From the NCBI GenBank assembly GCA_964639675.1, contig CAZXEK010000007.1, forward strand, positions 1 to 13,477: DNA of 13,477 nucleotides, written 5' to 3'. The position numbers and the translations under genes are program-made. Numbering within the stretch: position 1 is the first letter of the stretch; each line of letters starts with the position of its first letter. Origin of the DNA: JACQCV01 sp964639675 (GTDB lineage: Bacteria > Patescibacteriota > Minisyncoccia > Phycocordibacterales > UBA12445). Shown piece by piece: positions 6,908 through 12,323 of this stretch. Below the pieces are notes generated by a model, which was not told where the DNA came from, did no database searches, and was given only the letters and a program-made list of their open reading frames with translations.

Positions 6908-7558
6908 ATGGATAATGTTGCTCTAGATCGTGAACAATATATTCGGACAATCGCTCTTTCGACCATAGTTATGATTCTAGTTCTTGGATCAGGAGCCTCA
7001 ATCGCTTGGTCATGGACCATGAGCTGGCCCATACTTCTTGCAAGTTTCTTAGGAATATTCGGCTGTATCTATGTGTTCCAGGGTAGTCAAAATCCTCTTG
7101 TCTCCGTAACAGGAGTTGCTGGTATGAGTTTTCTTCTAGGATTACAGATCGGGCCAGTATTGGGAATATATGCCCTGGCCTATAAAGGGATCGTATCAGA
7201 AGCCCTGCTAATCACAGGCGGTACTATGGTATCGATGTCAGCCGCAGGAATTCTTATGCCAAAAACATTCGAAGGCTTGGGGCCATATTTGATGGCGGGT
7301 CTTTGGACCCTATTCTGGGTTCAATTGGGGCAGATTATTCTTAGTGCCTTTGGCTTCGTGGGTGTCCTCAATGTTCCTATTATCACATGGTTGGGGGTTC
7401 TTCTCTTCGCCCTTTTCACGGCATGGGATTGGACTTCTGCACTAAATAAACCGCACACCCTTGATAATGCTATCGATGCTTCCGGTGGTCTAATTCTAAA
7501 TTTTGTAAACCTACTTTTGAGGGTTCTAGAAATTCTAGGTTGGTCAAAAGAGGATTGA
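6908..7558 (+). CDS. BAX inhibitor-1/YccA (TMBIM) family membrane protein
   Basis: The protein has 216 residues and is nearly all hydrophobic, with about seven membrane segments (roughly 15-35, 39-57, 68-90, 97-117, 124-148, 153-175, 192-211). The size, the segment pattern, the GP in the third segment (LQIGPVLGIYALAY) and the C-terminal layout match bacterial YccA/BI-1 proteins: an Asp in segment six (D174, AWDWT), then LDNAIDASGGLILNFVNLLLRVLEILG. Family members in bacteria include a pH-sensitive calcium leak channel and YccA, which modulates the FtsH protease. Conserved aspartates near the C-terminus form the pH sensor in the family; D174 and D186/D190 are candidates here. The ATG at 6908 follows AAGGA by 12 bases, a loose spacing. 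It is transcribed alone, closed by the terminator at 7579-7603. Confidence 0.82.
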   Translation: MDNVALDREQYIRTIALSTIVMILVLGSGASIAWSWTMSWPILLASFLGIFGCIYVFQGSQNPLVSVTGVAGMSFLLGLQIGPVLGIYALAYKGIVSEALLITGGTMVSMSAAGILMPKTFEGLGPYLMAGLWTLFWVQLGQIILSAFGFVGVLNVPIITWLGVLLFALFTAWDWTSALNKPHTLDNAIDASGGLILNFVNLLLRVLEILGWSKED

Positions 7559-7578
7559 TAACTGGGCCTAACCCATCT

Positions 7579-7603
7579 ACCCGCCATAACCGGCGGGTTT
7601 TTT
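7579..7603 (+). terminator. Intrinsic terminator of the BI-1/YccA gene
   Basis: ACCCGCC (7579-7585) pairs with GGCGGGT (7592-7598) around ATAACC, followed by five more T. The T run is directly next to the -35 box of the RNase P RNA promoter. Confidence 0.9.
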
Positions 7604-7604
7604 A

Positions 7605-7632
7605 TGGACAAATAAATTATGTGTGATATAAT
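7605..7632 (+). promoter_or_regulatory. Promoter of the RNase P RNA gene
   Basis: TGGACA (7605-7610), a 16-base spacer and a perfect TATAAT (7627-7632) with TGA directly before it (extended -10). Transcription would begin at about 7639-7640, exactly where helix P1 of the RNA starts. Confidence 0.8.
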
Positions 7633-7639
7633 ATCACCA

Positions 7640-7938
7640 TCTTGTGTTGGATGATTGATCCGATCTACCAAAAATAGATCGGGTAGGAAAGTCCGAACAG
7701 TTATCTCAACCTAGCGTTGGGAAATCGTAGTGGGTAACACCCACCGTCCGCAAGGATCGCGGTGCGAACAGTGACGATGCCCTGAGAGAAATCAACGGGA
7801 GTGAAACGGCTAAATCCGTACGTGGCTGCAAGGGTCGTGTCCCGAGAGTAATCGAGGGAAGTGCCCGCTTGACCCCAAGAGTAATCGAGGGGCTAGATAA
7901 ATAATCATCACCACAGAATTCGGCTTATAGACACAAGA
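7640..7938 (+). ncRNA. rnpB: RNase P RNA (bacterial, reduced type)
   Basis: This is the catalytic RNA of tRNA 5'-end maturation. Helix P1 closes the molecule: TCTTGTGT (7640-7647) pairs with ACACAAGA (7931-7938). P3 is CCGATCTA / TAGATCGG (7660-7682). The core blocks are present: GGAAAGTCCG (about 7684-7693), GCGAACAGTGACGATG (CR-II/III area), TGAAACGG and CTGCAAGG, GCTTGA, GGCTAGAT, and CACAGAATTCGGCTTATAG at the 3' end. The pairing AGTCCGAA / TTCGGCTT forms P4, where E. coli has GGG/CCC; this compensated change supports identity. At about 299 nt it is shorter than E. coli M1 (377). Against M1, helices P13 and P14 appear to be missing, and P15-P17 are reduced to one hairpin (7840-7859) with no GGU in its loop. 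P18 and the P15-like hairpin share the 14-base AGAGTAATCGAGGG. It has its own promoter and terminator. Confidence 0.95.
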
Positions 7939-7940
7939 CA

Positions 7941-7982
7941 AAATAATAAAAAGACCTCTACTTAGAGGTCTTTTTATTATTT
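7941..7982. terminator. Bidirectional terminator between rnpB and the reductase gene
   Basis: A perfect 19-bp stem (7941-7959 with 7964-7982) with an ACTT loop, GACCTCT/AGAGGTC core and A/T flanks on both strands. The TAA stop of the minus-strand reductase gene (7977-7979) lies inside the stem. Confidence 0.92.
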
Positions 7983-10283
7983 CTTCTCCCCTGATACCAT
8001 ATCGAGATCACAGAGCCCAGCGACGCAGGCTAACTCTTTCGCACCCTGAGTCTGATCATCATACTCGTATAAAACCAACTTTGAGAAATCGATCTTAGGA
8101 AATTTGGACGCTAACTCATTATATTTATCTTCTGTAATCTCTTCATACGGTGCCAACCTATAAATGTGATCATTCCTTGGTAAAAAAGATAGTCCACCTA
8201 TCATATCCCAATTCTCATAAACCCAACTACCAGCCTTAAGCCACTCATCATTACTTACAGAAATCGTAACCGATGGGTTATGTTCCGTAAAATTCTCTTT
8301 AATCATTCTCCAATACTCCAACTGATCAAGAGCCGTCAAATCATTCTTGACTATAGCACCCTTAGGAGAAGCAATCGGAAATTCCAAGACAAACGTCGTA
8401 GCATTCTTCTCATCCTGACCAACTTCTGGGAAATATGGCACACCAACATCTTTTAACATCATAAAGAGTGGGTTGTGGCTCTCAATTCTAACTCTTCTGA
8501 TATAAAACTTTGCGTGACGAGGATGACACCCTGAAGCGCAATTAAAAAGTTGAGAACCCTGACCAGATGGCTTAACACAAGTTATGGCAGTAGAAGGATT
8601 GACGCCAAATTTCTTAGCATATTTTTTGTTAGTCTCAATAGCTACCTCCCTAAGCTTCTTCATGGTCTCTGGATTACGCAGAGCCTTACAGTCCCAATGC
8701 CCATCAATAGAAACCCCAAGTAGTGCCTCCTCTTCACAGTTCTTCTTCCACTCCTTTGAAAGATATGGAAAATAAGTTAACGAGGCTTGATAAGTACCAA
8801 GAATCGTTGCAATTCTGACTTTTTCAACTAAAGTTGCTTCAGTATCATTCGACCTAGCGACTACCTGTGAAAGATTACAAAACTGTTTGGACCTTAGAAT
8901 AATCTCGCCGCAGGGATTAATCCCTGATGTCTCTGCTTCTTCGGCAAAGCTCTTCCACCGTCTTGCCGGTATCTGCCTTTCGAGACTTCCTCTGTTAAAT
9001 ATTCCGCGCTCGCCAGAACCAGACTTAACTAAATTAATCCACTCTTCTAAAAACTGCGCGACTGTCGGTTTCTCGTTGTAGGCAACAGAGTTGTTGGCCA
9101 TACTCCTTTCCGGATGCGAAAGATAAAACTGACCATTTTTAGCGTCCCGCATTTCGGTGTCATCTAACTCGGAGAGGGAGATTAGCGCACTTCTTCTGAC
9201 CCCACCAGCAACCACAACCTCACCAATCTTGCAGATGATATCGTGGACATCTAAGGTGGTTAGATGTCTGCCCTGTCTAGCAAACATTTTACCTCGTGAG
9301 AAATCTAGAAGCGCCTTAAGCGGTTCAGGTCCCGAGGCACGACCGCCCATCGTCTTAAGTCTAGCCCCCTGAGGCCTAACATTAGAATAGTCGAATAAGA
9401 CATCTTCACCGCCCGACCAACTATTGAGCCCCAAGACCAATGCGTCAGCCCACCCCTCCTTACTATCTACAATAAAATGCAGAGAGGGTTTCTTTTTGTT
9501 TTGCCTCTTAATGATTGGAAGAAGTTCAATATTCTGCCTCTCGACTGAAAAACCGATGCCTGTTCCACACATTGAAACATACATAATCTCACCGAAGTCC
9601 TGCCATTTAGTCGGAGCAATAAAAGCACAATTATAAGCAGCGACATTCGTTGCGTCAGCGGCAGGGCCAGCTGCCCAAAGCAATCTCATTGAACCTAAAG
9701 ACTTCATCTCAAGCATATAATCCCTAATCTCCTTGTATTCTGCTTGAGAAAGCTTCTTGCCAAGCTTTGACCTCATATAGTCATTATACCTATCAACAGT
9801 CTCCGTCCATGTCTCCCTCCTCCCCTTCTGATCCAGCCACTTCGAATAAGCACTATAAAATACAAACTCTGATAATTGATTCTGGAAATATTTCTGGCTA
9901 TCTACAACCGACTGTCTAATTGCAGACGGCACTATACCACCCCTCTGTCTTCTGGCCTCTGACCTTTTCTCACGATAAAGAATATAAGCCTTAGCTGTTT
10001 TAACAAAATCCATTAAGATTAACTCATTCTCAACGATATCCTGAATCTCCTCGACAGATGGAATATACTCTTTGTTCCCATCAGCAATTCGAAGGATCTC
10101 TTTCACCACAGCATAAGCGACGAATCTTGGATCATCTGGCTTACCCTCCCCTGAGGCCTTCATCGCTCGCTCAACAGCTGAAGCTATCTTGGTAATATCG
10201 AAGTCAATGATTGCACCATCTCGCTTCAAGAGCCTCTTCGGCATTTTAGCAGGCTGTTTCGAACTTTTTCTTTCTTCCCCCAT
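7977..10283 (-). CDS. nrdJ: Adenosylcobalamin-dependent ribonucleoside-triphosphate reductase (class II, monomeric type) with ATP-cone
   Basis: The protein has 768 residues. It reduces ribonucleotides to deoxyribonucleotides in the cytoplasm using a B12-generated thiyl radical. Seen: an N-terminal ATP-cone (about 15-105; KRLLKRDGAIIDFDITKIASAVERA), the first redox cysteine in AAYNCAF (C219), MCGTGIGFSVE (about 238-248), the active-site loop INPCGEI with N456, C458 and E460, the redox partner C469 (FCNLSQ), KPSGQGSQLFNCASGCHPRH (about 571-590), and the C-terminal CVAGLC pair (C753/C758). The C458-C469 spacing of 11 and the CX4C tail match the Lactobacillus leichmannii monomeric enzyme, which to my knowledge lacks an ATP-cone. 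No cobalamin riboswitch or clear NrdR box is visible in the 135-base upstream gap. No Shine-Dalgarno precedes the ATG. MPKRLLKRDG (residue 14) is an alternative start. No small NrdB-like subunit is needed. Confidence 0.94.
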   Translation of the reverse strand: MGEERKSSKQPAKMPKRLLKRDGAIIDFDITKIASAVERAMKASGEGKPDDPRFVAYAVVKEILRIADGNKEYIPSVEEIQDIVENELILMDFVKTAKAYILYREKRSEARRQRGGIVPSAIRQSVVDSQKYFQNQLSEFVFYSAYSKWLDQKGRRETWTETVDRYNDYMRSKLGKKLSQAEYKEIRDYMLEMKSLGSMRLLWAAGPAADATNVAAYNCAFIAPTKWQDFGEIMYVSMCGTGIGFSVERQNIELLPIIKRQNKKKPSLHFIVDSKEGWADALVLGLNSWSGGEDVLFDYSNVRPQGARLKTMGGRASGPEPLKALLDFSRGKMFARQGRHLTTLDVHDIICKIGEVVVAGGVRRSALISLSELDDTEMRDAKNGQFYLSHPERSMANNSVAYNEKPTVAQFLEEWINLVKSGSGERGIFNRGSLERQIPARRWKSFAEEAETSGINPCGEIILRSKQFCNLSQVVARSNDTEATLVEKVRIATILGTYQASLTYFPYLSKEWKKNCEEEALLGVSIDGHWDCKALRNPETMKKLREVAIETNKKYAKKFGVNPSTAITCVKPSGQGSQLFNCASGCHPRHAKFYIRRVRIESHNPLFMMLKDVGVPYFPEVGQDEKNATTFVLEFPIASPKGAIVKNDLTALDQLEYWRMIKENFTEHNPSVTISVSNDEWLKAGSWVYENWDMIGGLSFLPRNDHIYRLAPYEEITEDKYNELASKFPKIDFSKLVLYEYDDQTQGAKELACVAGLCDLDMVSGEKK

Positions 10284-10418
10284 AGTGTTATTGAAATAAA
10301 TTAATAATCTCTGATAGACATATTTTAAATTAAAAAAAAATAACCGCTATGGATAACTGCAAAAAATTAGATTGATAAAATAAAAAAAGAAATATGTAAA
10401 ACAATCACCCCTAAATAG

Positions 10419-10907
10419 TCATATCTTCCAATCTAATTTAGAACTCTTTGTGAGCTTGATTAGTAAAAAAAGAGATGTTCCGCCCAAAAGGTAACCCCCC
10501 AGCACATCACTTAGGTAGTGAACATCCAGATAAAATCGACTAAAACCGATAAGAAATATGAGCGTCCACAGAGACGCAATCGCCATATTTCGTCTTAGGC
10601 TGTTCTTATAAAATTTAATTAAAAGATAAGATATGTAACCAAACAAAAAGATAGAAACAGTAGCGTGACCACTTGGGAAAGATCTACCAAATTCTCCGTA
10701 CTTTAAAGCCCCGAGAGGTCTAGGCCTTCCAACAAAAAACTTAATTAAATAGACTAAAACTTCATTAAAAAAGAAGACGGCGACAAAATATTTGAGCGAG
10801 CTTTTATCTTTACACCAAAGGAAATATCCTACAAATAAAAAAATTACTATTATAAAAAATGAATCTCCAAGCTTGGTAATGTAACTAAAAAAAGTCTCGC
10901 TGGTCAT
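10419..10907 (-). CDS. PAP2 family phosphatase (membrane lipid phosphatase)
   Basis: From the ATG at 10907 the protein has 162 residues with five or so membrane helices. All three PAP2 signature motifs are present: KFFVGRPRP (K56-x6-R63P64), FPSGH (78-81, catalytic-acid-type His81), and SRFYLDVHYLSD (S123R124, nucleophile-type His130, D134). The family removes phosphate from isoprenyl or phosphatidyl lipids, for example undecaprenyl pyrophosphate recycling; the substrate here cannot be told. The frame extends to a TTG at 10961, but that codon lies in the loop of the terminator at 10937-10971. A promoter-like pair TTGTTT (10937-10942) and TACCAT (10914-10919), spacer 17, predicts transcription starting at the ATG itself, so I prefer 10907. 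The stop is TGA. Confidence 0.9.
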   Translation of the reverse strand: MTSETFFSYITKLGDSFFIIVIFLFVGYFLWCKDKSSLKYFVAVFFFNEVLVYLIKFFVGRPRPLGALKYGEFGRSFPSGHATVSIFLFGYISYLLIKFYKNSLRRNMAIASLWTLIFLIGFSRFYLDVHYLSDVLGGYLLGGTSLFLLIKLTKSSKLDWKI

Positions 10908-10936
10908 TTCTATATGGTAACACAGACCGATATTCC

Positions 10937-10971
10937 AAACAAAGAAATAACCCGCCAACAAAAGGCAGGTT
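10937..10971 (-). terminator. Intrinsic terminator after the DUF5658-like gene
   Basis: Read on the minus strand: AACCTGCC, loop TTTTGTT, GGCGGGTT (8 bp, one U-G), then ATTTCTTTGTTT. It starts 21 bases after the stop of the gene at 10992 and argues against co-transcription with the PAP2 gene. Confidence 0.55.
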
Positions 10972-10991
10972 TATAAAATGAAAAATCTTCT

Positions 10992-11315
10992 TTACGGTAT
11001 TTTTATAATATGATGAGCGTTCACAACTATCCACGGAACCACAAATACCCCCGTATAAGCCAGAATAGCAATGTTGTAACAATAGATTGCTATCTGTTTT
11101 CCGGCTTCACTTTGAGATGCTTTCCGGTCAAAGTGAGCAATAACAAGCATAACAAACATGGCCCTAAACATGATGAACATGAAGATCCCAACTCTCTCTA
11201 TGAACCATGACATAATTGGATTTAGCTCCTTAAGTAACCCGGCATTTATTCCGCAGCCAGTGACAAAAGAATCTAGCAAGGTAATAAAAAGCAAAATCCA
11301 TCCCCTTATACTCAT
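10992..11315 (-). CDS. Small integral membrane protein, DUF5658-like
   Basis: The protein has 107 residues and three to four hydrophobic helices (about 5-28, 38-62, 75-99). The N-terminal pattern resembles DUF5658-type proteins: a hydrophobic run with LLDSFVTGCGINAGLLKELNPIMSWFIE, where D-x-x-x-T and the ELNP motif are typical. The later FRAMFVMLVIAHF fits the second family helix. Function is unknown. The start is fixed by one of the strongest ribosome-binding sites in the window: AAGGGAGGTGAT (11319-11330), which matches the anti-Shine-Dalgarno nearly end to end and lies 7 bases from the ATG. It is read divergently from the DUF378 gene and terminated at 10937-10971. Confidence 0.75.
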   Translation of the reverse strand: MSIRGWILLFITLLDSFVTGCGINAGLLKELNPIMSWFIERVGIFMFIMFRAMFVMLVIAHFDRKASQSEAGKQIAIYCYNIAILAYTGVFVVPWIVVNAHHIIKIP

Positions 11316-11388
11316 AGGATCACCTCCCTTTAAAATCTACCACCATATACCAATAATATCAATATCCACAGTTAGGCTACCATATATC

Positions 11389-11417
11389 TTTACACTTTGT
11401 TATAATTTGATTATAGA
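11389..11417 (+). promoter_or_regulatory. Likely promoter of the DUF378 gene
   Basis: TTTACA (11389-11394), a 17-base spacer and TATAGA (11412-11417). A perfect TATAAT at 11401-11406 is an alternative -10 box without a good -35. The leader to the ATG would be about 18 bases. Confidence 0.45.
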
Positions 11418-11441
11418 TTATCAGAATATTAATATCATTTT

Positions 11442-11693
11442 ATGATGTGTGAATCAGGAAAGGGGTGCTGTGGAGTTAGCAAGCTCGCATGGGTACTTCT
11501 AATCGTTGGTGGCCTCAACTGGGGCTTGGTCGGTCTTGGTGGTTTTATGGGAAGTGACTGGAACGTCGTCAAGATGGTTCTCGGATCTTGGCCAATGGTT
11601 GAGTGGGCAGTTTACGTGCTTGTCGGACTTTCTGCTGTAATTTCAGTTGTCGGTTGTAAATGCTCGACCTGTAACTCCTCCCAGACAAAATAG
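11442..11693 (+). CDS. DUF378 family small membrane protein
   Basis: The protein has 83 residues and two membrane helices (about 14-36 and 53-71). The motif LLIVGGLNWGLVGLGGF is the DUF378 (YuzA-like) hallmark, followed by the second helix WAVYVLVGLSAVISVVG. Function is unknown. Both ends carry cysteines: MMCESGKGCC before the first helix and CKCSTCNS after the second. They would lie on the same side of the membrane if the protein is a hairpin, so they could jointly bind a metal; this is inference. The second ATG (11445) is an alternative start. There is no Shine-Dalgarno. The gene is monocistronic, closed by the terminator at 11721. Confidence 0.9.
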   Translation: MMCESGKGCCGVSKLAWVLLIVGGLNWGLVGLGGFMGSDWNVVKMVLGSWPMVEWAVYVLVGLSAVISVVGCKCSTCNSSQTK

Positions 11694-11720
11694 CTCTATA
11701 TAGTTCCATAAGAGAAAACA

Positions 11721-11753
11721 TAAAATAACCTCCCCTGTGGGGGTTATTTTATT
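11721..11753 (+). terminator. Intrinsic terminator of the DUF378 gene
   Basis: A 13-bp stem (11721-11733 with 11739-11751) has one T-G pair and a 5-base loop, flanked by A/T-rich sequence. The outer arm AAAATAACC/GGTTATTTT is shared with the terminator at 4415-4453. Confidence 0.85.
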
Positions 11754-11759
11754 ACTTTG

Positions 11760-12262
11760 TTCATAAATGCTCGACCTAAACCATATTTTCAATCTTGGCG
11801 GTGTCTATTGTACAAAATTCGAACTTATTTTGAAAGCAATCCCGACTAATCGCACGCGCGGAGCGCGTGGTGGCTCTAAATTAAGCCGTACGCTCCACGA
11901 AAGCCCCGCCACCGCCTCGCTTCACTCGGCAACCCCAAAAAGAAAAAATGTTCCTTGCTTTTCGGATTTGCGCGCGACCGATTTTTTCTGAAAATGGAAA
12001 GGACATTTTTCTTTTTGGGGTTCTGCCCTCCAAGTATTCGGGCAGTGTGGCGGGGTTTCAATTCGGACTCGGTTTTGCGAAAACTATTTTCTGGGGATAT
12101 GGATTTTCGCAAAACCGAGACTAATTTGTTTTTGAAATTCGGCGGGGTTTCGGATTTGGATTCCGCCCGCAGAAAGGGGTCTGGGGAGGAATGCGGGCGG
12201 GCTTCAGATTCGCCAAATTTTTTTGCGATGGATTTCGTACCAGTTGAAAACTGATGCGCCAC
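11760..12262. repeat. Hairpin-rich GC-shifted region without a convincing gene
   Basis: Inverted repeats seen: CACGCGC/GCGCGTG (11853-11869); a long imperfect hairpin with arms CCCCAAAAAGAAAAAATGT (11933-11951) and ACATTTTTCTTTTTGGGG (12003-12020); CTGCCC/GGGCAG (12023-12045); CTCGGTTTTGCGAAAA (12068-12083) with its perfect 16-bp complement (12104-12119); and CCGCCCGC/GCGGGCGG (12163-12200). GGCGGGGTTTC is repeated directly at 12049-12059 and 12141-12151. Long frames are open on both strands (to 12379 on minus, 11955-12254 on plus), but neither has a Shine-Dalgarno or known domain. Because of the inverted repeats both strands spell FRKTE. I treat it as non-coding repeat or element remnant, with low certainty. 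Confidence 0.6.
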
Positions 12263-12306
12263 CCTAAAAATAAAAAGAGCCTGCAACTCCGAAGAGATGC
12301 AGGCTC
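12263..12306 (-). terminator. Intrinsic terminator of the multi-HTH regulator
   Basis: On the minus strand GAGCCTGCA (12298-12306) pairs with TGCAGGCTC (12277-12285). Inside, after a T-T mismatch, CTC/GAG closes a TTCG tetraloop. The stem is followed by TTTTTATTTTTA. It begins 18 bases after the stop of the regulator. Confidence 0.93.
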
Positions 12307-12323
12307 GTGGTAACGGTACCAAG

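Noticed and set aside
10284..10418. Search for a cobalamin riboswitch upstream of the B12-dependent reductase
   Set aside because: No B12-box-like core or multi-stem structure is visible in this AT-rich 135-base gap.
10364..10439. 11-bp inverted repeat AAATTAGATTG / CAATCTAATTT around the end of the PAP2 gene
   Set aside because: The arms are AT-rich, 54 bases apart, and one lies inside coding sequence; too weak to call an operator or terminator.
10908..10961. TTG at 10961 as start of the PAP2 gene
   Set aside because: It lies in the loop of a terminator hairpin, and the ATG at 10907 has a fitting promoter and a normal family N-terminus.
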